Shown here in pieces: positions 1 to 7,623 of a stretch of DNA of 64,000 nt. This DNA is from Streptomyces tsukubensis. GTDB lineage: Bacteria; Actinomycetota; Actinomycetes; Streptomycetales; Streptomycetaceae. The notes beneath the pieces were generated by a model. That model worked only from the letters and a program-made list of their open reading frames with translations, did not search any database and was not told the origin of the DNA. Position numbers and translations under genes: made by a program. The DNA lies in the NCBI RefSeq assembly GCF_009296025.1, contig NZ_CP045178.1, forward strand, positions 2,232,001-2,296,000, given 5' to 3'. The first letter of the stretch is position 1. Each line of letters opens with the position of its first letter.

Positions 1-41
1 GATCGACGGCGACTGAGGTTTTCCCCTCGCAGGGGGCGGGC

Positions 42-150
42 GTGGGTCCGCCCCGCCGGACAAGGGTCCGCGCCCGGTGGACACGGGTCCCCGCCCGCCG
101 GACAAGGGTCCGCGCCCGATGGACACGGGTCCCCGCCCCGCCGGACACGG
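42..150. repeat. GC-rich short tandem repeat
   Basis: About five imperfect 21-bp units, or two and a half 42-bp units, alternate between GGACAAGGGTCCGCGCCC and GGACACGGGTCCCCGCCC. Each unit contains a GGACnnGGGTCC dyad, so the array could fold. It lies upstream of the cobalamin riboswitch in sequence with no convincing gene; the reading frames through it are arginine/proline-rich shadow frames. No function is assigned. Confidence 0.7.
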
Positions 151-329
151 CCGCACGCGGGGCGCGGGGCTACGCGTGGGGCGCGGGCCGTTGCGATGGC
201 GCCGTACACGCGCCCTGGCCCGGGTACGGAACACGTCCCCCGGCCCACGTGACGGATTCCCCGGCCCGGGTACGGAGCACACGGCGGAGTCCTGGGGACT
301 CGATGCCCCGGCGCTCACCGCCGTCCGGT

Positions 330-540
330 CACCTGTTCGCCGGGCCGGTACAGTGGCCGGGTCGTCATCATGCCCGTACGGGGGGAAGCCGGTGCGAATC
401 CGGCGCTGACCCGCAACCGTGAGCCGCCCCGCGCGGCGAGCCGGACTGCCTCGTCCGGGACGTGACCGGCTCGTGCCACCTGCCCCGGTGGCCGGCACCG
501 TCGAGGCATACGGAGCCGGAGCCCGTGCCTGCCTGTGCCC
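330..540 (+). promoter_or_regulatory. cobalamin (B12) riboswitch
   Basis: The core B12 box is visible at about 384-420: GGAAGCCGGTGCGAATCC, followed by GCTGACCCGCAACCGT, then a GCCGGACTGCC element at 440-450. These are the most conserved motifs of the cobalamin riboswitch family. The aptamer sits on the plus strand about 160 nt before the first gene of an ECF transporter operon, so adenosylcobalamin probably represses the operon. Outer boundaries are approximate; motif recognition is strong. Confidence 0.9.
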
Positions 541-553
541 GGTGTCCGGCTCC
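512..553 (+). promoter_or_regulatory. probable riboswitch expression-platform hairpin
   Basis: Perfect 9-bp arms GGAGCCGGA (512-520) and TCCGGCTCC (545-553) end only six bases before the TAGGAGAGG ribosome-binding site at 559-567. Being just 3' of the aptamer and next to the Shine-Dalgarno sequence, it is a natural switch helix controlling either termination or ribosome access. The role is inferred from position. Confidence 0.55.
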
Positions 554-579
554 TCCCTAGGAGAGGCACCCGCCCGCTG

Positions 580-1863
580 ATGAACGTGTCCCGCAGCGCC
601 CTGTCCGTGGCCGCCGCCGTAGTCCTGTGCGCTGCCTCGGCCCCGGCCGCCGTCGCGGCGCCCTCGCCCACACCGTCCGCGAAGGCGCCGGCCGCGCTGT
701 ACGGCGAGCAGGACCCCACGTACGACGGGGTGTGGCGGCAGTCGCTCGCGCTCGTCGCGCTGGACGCGGCCGGTGTACGTCCCGCGACCTCGGCCGTCGG
801 CTGGCTCACCGAGCAGAGCTGCGACAACGGCGCCTACGCCCCCTACCGCGCCAACACCTCGGGTGACTGCGGCCCGAAGGAACGCGTCCAGAGCGACGTC
901 ACGGGCGCGGCCGTGCAGGCGCTGGCCGCCGTCGGCGGGCACCGCGCGGAGATCGACAAGTCCGTGGCCTGGCTGAAGTCCACGCAGAACAAGGACGGCG
1001 GCTGGGGGCTCAACCCGGGTCTGCCGTCCGACGCGAACTCCACCGCCACCGTGATCGGCGCGCTCGCCGCAGCCGGACAGAAGCCCGCCGAGGTGACCTC
1101 GGGCAAGGACAAGTCCCCCTACGACGCGCTGCTGGCCTTCGCCCTCCCCTGCGACAAGGGCGAGGACAAGGCGAGCAGGACAGGCGGGACGGACAAGGAT
1201 CCGGGCGGGACGGACAAGGGTGCCGCCTTCGCCTACCAGCCGGACAAGAAGGGCGAGCTGGCCGCCAACGCGGACGCGACCGCCGCCGCCACCACCGCGG
1301 GCTTCGGCCAGGGGTTCGTGGTCTCCCCCGCGAAGAAGGCCATGTCCGGCACGGAGTGCGCGAAGCCCGGCAGTGCCCGGGAGGCCGCGCACAACGGCGC
1401 GCTGTATCTCTCGGGCGCGCTCGCCAAGGACGGCCACCTGATGTCGTCCATGCCGGGCGCCGAGGCACAGCCGGACATCGGCAACACCGCGGACGCCGTG
1501 GTCGCCCTGGGCGCGGCCGGGCTCACCGACAAGTCGGCGAAGCCCGTGGCGTGGCTGAAGAAGAACGGCGAGAAGTGGGCCGACCAGGCGGGACCCGCCG
1601 CCTGGTCGGAGCTGGTCCTGGCCGCGCGCGCGAGCGGCGCCGATCCCCGCGACTTCGGCGGCACCGACCTGGTGGCCGCCCTCAAGGCCACGGGCCCTGC
1701 CCCTGAGGCCAAGGCGGACACGTCGGCCGACTCCGACAAGGACAAGAAGGACGACAAGGGCGGCGGCGCCAATGTCTGGTGGATGATCGTCGTGGGTCTC
1801 GCAGCGGGCGCGGGCATCGGTTTCCTGCTGAGCAGCCGCAACAAGAACAAGCCACGGTTGTGA
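580..1863 (+). CDS. secreted, membrane-anchored prenyltransferase-like alpha/alpha-toroid protein
   Basis: A 427-aa protein starting at ATG 580, eight to ten bases after GGAGAGG; an upstream in-frame GTG at 535 lacks this spacing and lies in the riboswitch platform. Residues 1-27 form a Sec signal peptide. The body has repeats of the type WLKSTQNKDGGWG, as in terpene-cyclase/squalene-oxidase alpha-alpha barrels, the fold also used by transcobalamin and intrinsic factor. A charged linker, one C-terminal TM helix (about 400-420) and a basic tail follow. As first gene of a B12-riboswitch ECF operon it may be an extracellular substrate-capturing partner; this is inference. Catalytic prenyltransferase residues are not evident. 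It overlaps the next gene by GTGA. Confidence 0.8.
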   Translation: MNVSRSALSVAAAVVLCAASAPAAVAAPSPTPSAKAPAALYGEQDPTYDGVWRQSLALVALDAAGVRPATSAVGWLTEQSCDNGAYAPYRANTSGDCGPKERVQSDVTGAAVQALAAVGGHRAEIDKSVAWLKSTQNKDGGWGLNPGLPSDANSTATVIGALAAAGQKPAEVTSGKDKSPYDALLAFALPCDKGEDKASRTGGTDKDPGGTDKGAAFAYQPDKKGELAANADATAAATTAGFGQGFVVSPAKKAMSGTECAKPGSAREAAHNGALYLSGALAKDGHLMSSMPGAEAQPDIGNTADAVVALGAAGLTDKSAKPVAWLKKNGEKWADQAGPAAWSELVLAARASGADPRDFGGTDLVAALKATGPAPEAKADTSADSDKDKKDDKGGGANVWWMIVVGLAAGAGIGFLLSSRNKNKPRL

Positions 1864-2612
1864 GGCTCCCCGCGAAGGTCTCGCCCACCGCCGGGCGCGG
1901 CCCCACCGGACGGCGCGGGCAAGGACGGCGCGAACCCGCACGGCGCGGCGCGGGACTCCTCGCCGCGCTGCTGCTCGCCGCGCTGACGGTCACGCTCGGG
2001 GCCGGGCAGGCCCACGCCGCGGGCTACCGGTACTGGTCGTTCTGGGACAGGGACACGGCGAAGAGCACCTGGACGTACGCCACCCAGGGGCCGTCCGTGG
2101 CGCGGCCTGACGACGGCGACGTACAAGGGTTCCGTTTCGCGGTGAGCGCGGACTCGAAGAACGCGTCCGAGCCGCGCGGGACCGCTTCCTTCGCCGGGAT
2201 CTGCGCGGACACACCCGCACGGGACGGCAGCAAGCGGGTGGCCCTGGTCCTCGACTTCGGCACGCGGGCCGACGCGCCGGGCGGCGAGCACCCGCCGAAG
2301 GGGCGTACCGCGTGCGCCAGGGTCGCCGAGGACGCCACCACCGCGGACGCCCTCGCCTCCGTCGCCAAGCCCCTGCGCTACGACGCGTCCGCCCTGCTCT
2401 GCGCCGTCTCCGGCTACCCGGGCTCCGGCTGCGGCGAACAGGTCAAGGACGGCGGCTCCGCCTCGGAGTCCGCCAAGGAGTCCCCCGTGCCATCGGCGGA
2501 CGGCTCCCGGGGCAGCGGCGGCCCCTCGGTCGGTCTGATCGCGGGGATCGCCGCCGTGGTCGTCCTGGGCGGTGCCGCCTTCTGGCAGTCCCGCCGCCGC
2601 GGGCGGAGCTGA
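1860..2612 (+). CDS. SCO2322-like secreted membrane-anchored protein
   Basis: A 250-aa protein whose GTG at 1860 overlaps the preceding TGA (GTGA), indicating translational coupling. After a basic N-terminus, a signal peptide ends near AQAHAAG. The domain beginning GYRYWSFWDRD resembles the SCO2322 family of actinobacterial exported proteins; a serine-rich linker and C-terminal TM helix with an RRRGRS cytoplasmic end follow. Four cysteines in the extracytoplasmic part could form disulfides. Biochemical function is unknown. Its position between the toroid protein and EcfT suggests an accessory role at the outer face of the transporter. Confidence 0.78.
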   Translation: MRLPAKVSPTAGRGPTGRRGQGRREPARRGAGLLAALLLAALTVTLGAGQAHAAGYRYWSFWDRDTAKSTWTYATQGPSVARPDDGDVQGFRFAVSADSKNASEPRGTASFAGICADTPARDGSKRVALVLDFGTRADAPGGEHPPKGRTACARVAEDATTADALASVAKPLRYDASALLCAVSGYPGSGCGEQVKDGGSASESAKESPVPSADGSRGSGGPSVGLIAGIAAVVVLGGAAFWQSRRRGRS

Positions 2613-2622
2613 CCGCGCGGCC

Positions 2623-3753
2623 ATGAGCACAGGCACCCGTAGCGCCCCGGCCCGTACCCACCGCGGGGACACACTGCACGCGGGCGCCTGGTGGGTGTGG
2701 GCGCTCGGGCTCGCCGCCGCGGCCTCGCGCACCACCAACCCGCTGCTGCTCGCGCTGCTCGTGGGCGTCGCGGGCTATGTCGTCGCCGCCCGCCGCACCC
2801 AGGCTCCGTGGGCCAAGTCGTACGGCGCTTTCGTGAAGCTCGGCATCACGGTGCTCGTGATCAGGCTGGTCTTCGCCGTCGTACTCGGCTCACCGGTACC
2901 GGGCTCGCACACGCTCTTCACGCTGCCGGAGGTGCCGCTGCCCGAGTGGGCGAGGGGGGTACGTCTGGGCGGCCGGGTCACCGTGGAAGGGCTGCTCTTC
3001 GCCCTGTACGACGGGCTGAAACTGGCCACGCTGCTGATCTGTGTCGGCGCCGCCAACGCGCTGGCCAATCCGGCACGGCTGCTGAAGTCGGTGCCGGGCG
3101 CGCTGTACGAGGCGGGGGTCGCCATCGTCGTCGCCATGACGTTCGCGCCGAACCTGATCGCGGACGTGCAGCGGCTGCGCGCCGCCCGCAGACTGCGCGG
3201 CAGGCCCGACAAGGGGCTGCGGGGCCTCGTCCAGGTGGGGCTGCCGGTGCTGGAGGGCGCGTTGGAGCGCTCGGTCGCGCTGGCGGCGGCGATGGACGCC
3301 CGCGGCTACGGCCGCACCGCCGATGTGCCCGTCGCCGTCCGCAGGACGACCGCCGTCCTGACCGTGGGCGGCCTGCTCGGTGTCTGCGCGGGGACCTACG
3401 GGCTGCTCGCCGCCGAGGGGGCCGGGTTCGGGCTGCCCGTACTGCTCGCGGGGCTCGCCGCGGCGCTCGGCGGGCTGTGGCTCGGCGGCAGGCGCAGTGT
3501 CCGCAGCCGCTACCGGCCCGATGTGTGGGGGGCCAGGGCGTGGCTGGTGTCGGGCTCGGGTGTGGCGGTCGCCGCGCTGATGATCCTGGCCGGATCGTAC
3601 GCGGGCGACTCCCTGCACCCCGGCGTCGTACCGCTCACCGCCCCGACGCTGCCCGTCTGGCCCGCCCTCGCCGTACTGCTCGGGCTGCTGCCCGCGTTCG
3701 TGGCGCCGAGGCCGCCCGAGACGGGCGCGCTCCGACAGAAGGACTCCGCATGA
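2623..3753 (+). CDS. ECF transporter transmembrane component EcfT (CbiQ family)
   Basis: A 376-aa integral membrane protein, the T component linking ATPases to the S component of an energy-coupling factor importer. Several TM helices in residues 20-170 precede the cytoplasmic coupling region, which contains the alanine-arginine-glycine signatures of the family: AARRLRGR and later AAAMDARGYGR. More TM segments follow to the C-terminus. The start at ATG 2623 is ten bases after the preceding stop; an upstream in-frame ATG at 2572 would overlap the preceding gene extensively. The stop TGA at 3751-3753 overlaps an ATG at 3750. Confidence 0.88.
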   Translation: MSTGTRSAPARTHRGDTLHAGAWWVWALGLAAAASRTTNPLLLALLVGVAGYVVAARRTQAPWAKSYGAFVKLGITVLVIRLVFAVVLGSPVPGSHTLFTLPEVPLPEWARGVRLGGRVTVEGLLFALYDGLKLATLLICVGAANALANPARLLKSVPGALYEAGVAIVVAMTFAPNLIADVQRLRAARRLRGRPDKGLRGLVQVGLPVLEGALERSVALAAAMDARGYGRTADVPVAVRRTTAVLTVGGLLGVCAGTYGLLAAEGAGFGLPVLLAGLAAALGGLWLGGRRSVRSRYRPDVWGARAWLVSGSGVAVAALMILAGSYAGDSLHPGVVPLTAPTLPVWPALAVLLGLLPAFVAPRPPETGALRQKDSA

Positions 3754-3784
3754 TCAGGTTCAAGGACAGCGCATGATCAGGTTC
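3739..3784 (+). repeat. tandem 23-bp duplication at the EcfT-EcfA junction
   Basis: Two adjacent 23-bp copies (3739-3761 and 3762-3784) differ at only two positions. Each carries AAGGA, an ATG and the codons for the beginning of EcfA (GCATGATCAGGTTC). Because 23 is not a multiple of three, the first copy opens a separate frame that ends exactly on the second copy's ATG. Confidence 0.9.
3750..3776 (+). other. eight-codon relay ORF between EcfT and EcfA
   Basis: ATG 3750 overlaps the EcfT stop by ATGA and encodes MIRFKDSA, then stops at TGA 3774-3776, which again overlaps the EcfA ATG at 3773 by ATGA. The peptide is a duplicated copy of the EcfA N-terminus. It may let terminating ribosomes reinitiate twice and keep EcfA coupled to EcfT. 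Both the sequence and the two overlaps are directly visible; translation is inferred. Confidence 0.5.
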
Positions 3785-5539
3785 GAGGATGTCTCGGTCA
3801 CCTACGACGGGTCGCGGGAGCCCTCGGTCGGCGGGTTCGACCTGACCGTGCCTGAGGGCGAGTTGATGCTCCTCGTGGGGCCCTCGGGGGTCGGCAAGTC
3901 CACGGTGCTCGGTACGGTGAGCGGTCTGGTGCCGCACTTCACCGGCGGGACCCTGCGCGGCCGGGTGACCGTGGCGGGCCGCGACACCCGCACCCACAAG
4001 CCCCGCGAACTGGCCGACGTCGTCGGCACGGTGGGCCAGGACCCCCTCTCGCACTTCGTCACCGACACGGTCGAGGACGAGCTGGCCTACGGCATGGAGT
4101 CGCAGGGGCTCGCCCCTGACGTCATGCGGCGCAGGGTCGAGGAGACCCTTGACCTGCTGGGCCTCGCGGAGCTGCGGGACCGGCCGATCGCCACGCTCTC
4201 CGGCGGTCAGCAGCAGCGTGTCGCCATCGGCTCCGTACTGACTCCGCAGCCGCGGGTCCTCGTCCTGGACGAACCGACCTCCGCACTGGACCCGGCCGCC
4301 GCGGAGGAGGTACTCGCGGTGCTCCAGCGACTGGTGCACGACCTGGGTACGACGGTGCTGATGGCGGAGCACAGGCTTGAGCGGGTCGTGCAGTACGCGG
4401 ACCAAGTGGTGCTGCTCCCGGGCCCCGGCCTGCCGCCGGTGGTGGGCTCCCCCGCCGATGTCATGGCCGTCTCCCCCGTGCGTCCGCCGGTCGTCGCACT
4501 CGGCCGACTGGCGGGCTGGTCGCCGCTCCCGCTTTCGGTGCGGGACGCCCGCAGGGCGGCGCCGCCGCTCAGAGCCAGGCTGGCGGGGCTCGAACCGGCC
4601 ACCGAGGCACGGGCACAGGTCTCCGCGGGCCCCGTCCCCGCCCCGGTGGCCCGGCGTGGCCGACGGTGGCCCTTCGGGAGGCGCGCCGACGCGTCCACGC
4701 CCCTTGTGGAGGGTCCGTCGGCCGAGGTCTCGGGGCTCTCCGTCACACGGGGAGGCGTGCGGGCCCTGCGCGGAGTCGACCTCTCGCTCTCCCCCGGTGA
4801 GACGGTGGCCCTCATGGGCAGGAACGGAGCGGGCAAGTCCACGCTCCTCTCCGCCCTGGTCGGCCTCGTCGAGCCCACCTCGGGGACGGTGCGGGTCGGC
4901 GGCGCGGTGCCCGCGCGCACCGGGCCGCGCGAGCTGATCCGCAGGGTCGGCCTCGTCCCCCAGGAGCCCAGGGACCTGCTCTACGCGGACACCGTGGCCG
5001 CGGAGTGCGCGGCCGCGGACGCGGACGCGAGCGCGGAGCCCGGCACCTGCCGCGGCCTGGTGACCCGGCTGCTGCCGGGGGTGCGCGACGACACGCACCC
5101 CCGCGACCTGTCCGAGGGGCAGCGGCTCGTCCTGGCCCTCGCGGTGGTCCTGACCGCGCGTCCGCCGCTGCTGCTGCTCGACGAACCGACGCGCGGCCTC
5201 GACTACGCGGCCAAGGGCCGGCTCGTCGGCGTGGTGAGCGCCCTCGCGGCCGAGGGCCACGCCGTCGTCCTCGCCACGCACGACGTGGAGCTCGCCGCCG
5301 ACCTGGCGGCACGGGTGGTCATCCTCGCCGACGGGGAGATCGTCGCGGACGGCCCGACCAAGGACGTGGTGGTCTCCTCCCCCGCGTTCGCCCCGCAGGT
5401 GGCCAAGATCCTGGCGCCCGGCGCGTGGCTGACCGTGGCTCAGGTGGAACGTGCCCTGAAGGCGTGCGACGACGGCGCCGGGGACCGCGGCGACGGCTCC
5501 AGGGATCGCGGGCCCGACGTGACCGGGGCCAGGGAGTGA
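3773..5539 (+). CDS. ECF transporter ATPase with two fused ABC domains (EcfA-EcfA')
   Basis: A 588-aa protein joining two ABC ATPase domains that are separate subunits in most ECF systems. Domain 1 has Walker A GPSGVGKST (36-44), signature LSGGQQQRV and Walker B VLVLDEPTSALDP. Domain 2 has Walker A GRNGAGKST (about 348-356), Q-loop VPQEP, a degenerate signature LSEGQ and Walker B LLLLDEPTRGLD, then a switch histidine in ATHD. An Arg/Pro-rich linker of about 70 residues separates them. It powers the neighbouring T and S components. The start at ATG 3773 is chosen over the duplicated ATG at 3750, whose frame stops after eight codons. The 3' end overlaps the next gene by GTGA. Confidence 0.92.
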   Translation: MIRFEDVSVTYDGSREPSVGGFDLTVPEGELMLLVGPSGVGKSTVLGTVSGLVPHFTGGTLRGRVTVAGRDTRTHKPRELADVVGTVGQDPLSHFVTDTVEDELAYGMESQGLAPDVMRRRVEETLDLLGLAELRDRPIATLSGGQQQRVAIGSVLTPQPRVLVLDEPTSALDPAAAEEVLAVLQRLVHDLGTTVLMAEHRLERVVQYADQVVLLPGPGLPPVVGSPADVMAVSPVRPPVVALGRLAGWSPLPLSVRDARRAAPPLRARLAGLEPATEARAQVSAGPVPAPVARRGRRWPFGRRADASTPLVEGPSAEVSGLSVTRGGVRALRGVDLSLSPGETVALMGRNGAGKSTLLSALVGLVEPTSGTVRVGGAVPARTGPRELIRRVGLVPQEPRDLLYADTVAAECAAADADASAEPGTCRGLVTRLLPGVRDDTHPRDLSEGQRLVLALAVVLTARPPLLLLDEPTRGLDYAAKGRLVGVVSALAAEGHAVVLATHDVELAADLAARVVILADGEIVADGPTKDVVVSSPAFAPQVAKILAPGAWLTVAQVERALKACDDGAGDRGDGSRDRGPDVTGARE

Positions 5540-6546
5540 GGCGGGCCGGGGGGCCAGGAGTGCGGCGGGTCCCGGAGGCGGGAGTACGGCCTGTCCGGGT
5601 GGCGGGCGGTGACGGACAGGCGCGGGCGATCCGGCTCGGCCCCCGTTCGGTGGCCGCGCTCGCGCTGGTCAGCGCCGTCGGTGTCGTCGCCTTCGGCTGG
5701 CCGCTGCTGGCCTCGTCGGGTTCCGGGCTCGCGCATTCCGCGGACGCGCCCTGGCTGTTCGCCGCGCTGCTGCCGCTGCTGCTCGCCGTGGTCGTCGCCG
5801 CCATCGCCGACGGAGGTCTCGACGCGAAGGCCGTCGCGATGCTCGGCGTACTCGCGGCGGCCGGGGCGGCGCTGCGTCCCCTCGGCGCGGGCACGGCGGG
5901 TATCGAGCCGATGTTCTTCCTGATGGTGCTGTCGGGGCGGGTCCTGGGCCCCGGCTTCGGCTTCGTGCTCGGCGGCGTGTCGATGTTCGCCTCGGCCCTT
6001 CTGACGGGCGGGGTGGGGCCCTGGATGCCGTTCCAGATGCTGTCGATGGGCTGGGTCTGCATGGGCGCGGGGCTGCTCCCCGGCCCCGACTCCCTGCGCG
6101 GGCGGCGCGAGCTGTGGATGCTCGCCGGATACGGGGCGGTGGCCTCCGTTCTCTACGGCACGGTGATGAACCTTCAGGGCTGGCCGTACATCGCGGGCCT
6201 CTCGACGGGTGTCTCCTTCGTACCGGGCGATCCGGTCGGCGACAACCTCGCGCGGTTCGTCACGTACTGCCTGGCCACCTCGCTGGGCTGGGACCTGCCG
6301 CGCGCGGTGGTGACGGTGGTGCTGGGTCTCGCGCTGGGCCCCGCCGTACTGAAGGCGCTGCGCCGGGCCTCCCGCAGGGCCGCGTTCGAGGCCCCGGTCT
6401 CCTTCGACACGTCCGTACCCGGCACCGACGGGCCCGAACTCGTCACTGGTGGGTCCGAACTCGTCACCGGTGGGTCCGAATCCGCCACCAATGGACCCGA
6501 AGTGGCACCAGCCACACCGAAAAGGCCTACAAAGCGGTCGAATTAG
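5536..6546 (+). CDS. ECF transporter S (substrate-binding) component
   Basis: A 336-aa membrane protein. GTG 5536 overlaps the EcfA stop (GTGA), the same coupling seen elsewhere in this operon; GTG 5560 is an alternative. About 30 basic residues precede six or so TM helices (residues 40-270), including FGFVLGGVSMFASALLTGG and PWMPFQMLSMGWVCMGAG, characteristic of ECF S components. The C-terminal 60 residues are hydrophilic, with imperfect repeats of GGSELVTGGSE. The B12 riboswitch points to cobalamin, a cobamide precursor or cobalt as substrate; the family alone does not decide. Last gene of the operon. Confidence 0.85.
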   Translation: MRRAGGPGVRRVPEAGVRPVRVAGGDGQARAIRLGPRSVAALALVSAVGVVAFGWPLLASSGSGLAHSADAPWLFAALLPLLLAVVVAAIADGGLDAKAVAMLGVLAAAGAALRPLGAGTAGIEPMFFLMVLSGRVLGPGFGFVLGGVSMFASALLTGGVGPWMPFQMLSMGWVCMGAGLLPGPDSLRGRRELWMLAGYGAVASVLYGTVMNLQGWPYIAGLSTGVSFVPGDPVGDNLARFVTYCLATSLGWDLPRAVVTVVLGLALGPAVLKALRRASRRAAFEAPVSFDTSVPGTDGPELVTGGSELVTGGSESATNGPEVAPATPKRPTKRSN

Positions 6547-6951
6547 CCCCACAGCGACGAGAGCGCCGTCACTTTTGACCCACGGCAGCGTGACGCCCTC
6601 CTCACACCAGGTCATCCCAGGGGTCCCGGCCAGGTGAGCCGCCCCACAGGACGTAGGTCCTCCACGAGACCGGGTAGTACACGCGAGGCCCCTGCCCGGA
6701 TGCCCTGCCGCGCCCCGGGTGACCTGCGGGATTCGCGCCCTCCACGCATCTGACGTTCCTCCTTCCTTCCGACGATCACTAGTAAGAGGGGTGATTGCGG
6801 TGAGATTCAGGCCCGGCTAAGACTGGGTGATGTCGCAGGGCGCCGCCCCTCCTCTCCGAGGCCCGGACCGGCACCCGAAGGCACCTCCCCCACTCTCCCG
6901 AGTGGCTACGACGTGCCCGCGAACTCCACGTCCCCTACGGAAGGCTTTCCG
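6547..6951 (+). other. intergenic region with long 5' leader of the SLT gene
   Basis: 405 bases without a credible gene. The right half is a probable leader containing a small hairpin CACTC-TCCC-GAGTG near 6890-6905 and the Shine-Dalgarno GGAAGG at 6939-6944. I looked for the c-di-AMP (ydaO) riboswitch that precedes several Streptomyces cell-wall hydrolase genes and did not find its GACAGCTAACC element. No clear terminator for the ECF operon is seen. Confidence 0.4.
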
Positions 6952-7428
6952 TTGCACGCCTCGTCTGTTTCTCTCCTTCGCCGCGTCGCCACCCCGAAGA
7001 AGGTCCTCACGGGTACCGCCCTCGCGGGCATCACCGCGGGCCTGGCCCTGTCGGCCGCCCCGGCCCAGGCCGCCCCGCGCACCGCCGCCCCGACCGCCTC
7101 GGTGCGGTCGGCCGCCCCCGCGGCTGCCTCGTCGTCCTCCTCCTCGGCCCAGGCGATCGCGAAGAAGCTGATCCCGGACTCCGCGCAGTACCAGGCGTTC
7201 AGCAAGATCGTCGCCAAGGAGAGCGGCTGGAACATCCACGCCCAGAACTCCTCCTCCGGCGCCTACGGCCTGGTCCAGGCCCTGCCCGCCAACAAGATGG
7301 CTTCCGCCGGCTCGGACTGGAAGGACAACGCCGAGACCCAGATCAAGTGGGGCCTCGACTACATGAACGAGCGTTACGGCAGCCCGGTCGGCGCCTGGCA
7401 GCACGAGCAGGCCAACGGCTGGTACTGA
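6952..7428 (+). CDS. secreted transglycosylase-like (SLT-type) cell-wall protein
   Basis: A 158-aa exported protein. I chose TTG 6952 because GGAAGG lies seven bases upstream; an in-frame GTG at 6913 has no ribosome-binding site. Residues 1-40 are a long signal peptide ending near APAQA. A Ser/Ala linker precedes a compact lysozyme-like domain: FSKIVAKESGWNIHAQNSSS contains the catalytic-type glutamate (KES) and SGAYGLVQALPANKM the usual GAxGLxQ motif. It ends QHEQANGWY, a common end for small actinobacterial SLT proteins. Likely role is peptidoglycan cleavage at the cell surface during growth or germination. Confidence 0.85.
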   Translation: MHASSVSLLRRVATPKKVLTGTALAGITAGLALSAAPAQAAPRTAAPTASVRSAAPAAASSSSSSAQAIAKKLIPDSAQYQAFSKIVAKESGWNIHAQNSSSGAYGLVQALPANKMASAGSDWKDNAETQIKWGLDYMNERYGSPVGAWQHEQANGWY

Positions 7429-7445
7429 TCCGGCCCGTTCCGCCA

Positions 7446-7497
7446 GTACGTCAGGTACGTCAGGTACGGCTGGTACGGCTGGTACGGCTGGTATATC
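7446..7497. repeat. short GGTACG tandem repeat
   Basis: Five to six imperfect 10-bp units (GTACGTCAG, then GGTACGGCTG three times) lie between the SLT stop and its terminator. They are probably simple-sequence expansion within the 3' untranslated region. Confidence 0.6.
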
Positions 7498-7552
7498 GCC
7501 GCGCCCGGCCCGATCTGACGGCCGGCTCTGACGATCCGCCGTCACGACACAA

Positions 7553-7580
7553 GGCGGCGACCCCCCACGGGGTCGCCGCC
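7553..7580 (+). terminator. strong stem-loop terminator
   Basis: Perfect 12-bp arms GGCGGCGACCCC and GGGGTCGCCGCC enclose a CCAC loop, followed by TTCGT. It ends the SLT transcript and, being symmetrical, may also serve the convergent GT87/PAP2 gene on the minus strand. Confidence 0.85.
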
Positions 7581-7623
7581 TTCGTCATGCCCAGGACCGG
7601 CGCGGGCGTGCCGACACTCGCGT

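Noticed and set aside
1233..2738. Long minus-strand open frame (501 codons) under the first ECF operon genes
   Set aside because: It runs antisense to genes with clear domains, is Gly/Arg/Ala-rich and has no ribosome-binding site; such frames are normal in 70% GC DNA.
3635..5281. 548-codon minus-strand frame opposite EcfA
   Set aside because: Composition is dominated by Arg/Gly/Glu/His repeats of antisense type; the plus strand carries complete ABC motifs.
6780..6951. Possible ydaO/c-di-AMP riboswitch in the leader of the SLT gene
   Set aside because: Cell-wall hydrolase genes of Streptomyces often have one, but the conserved GACAGCTAACC segment and a convincing fold are missing.
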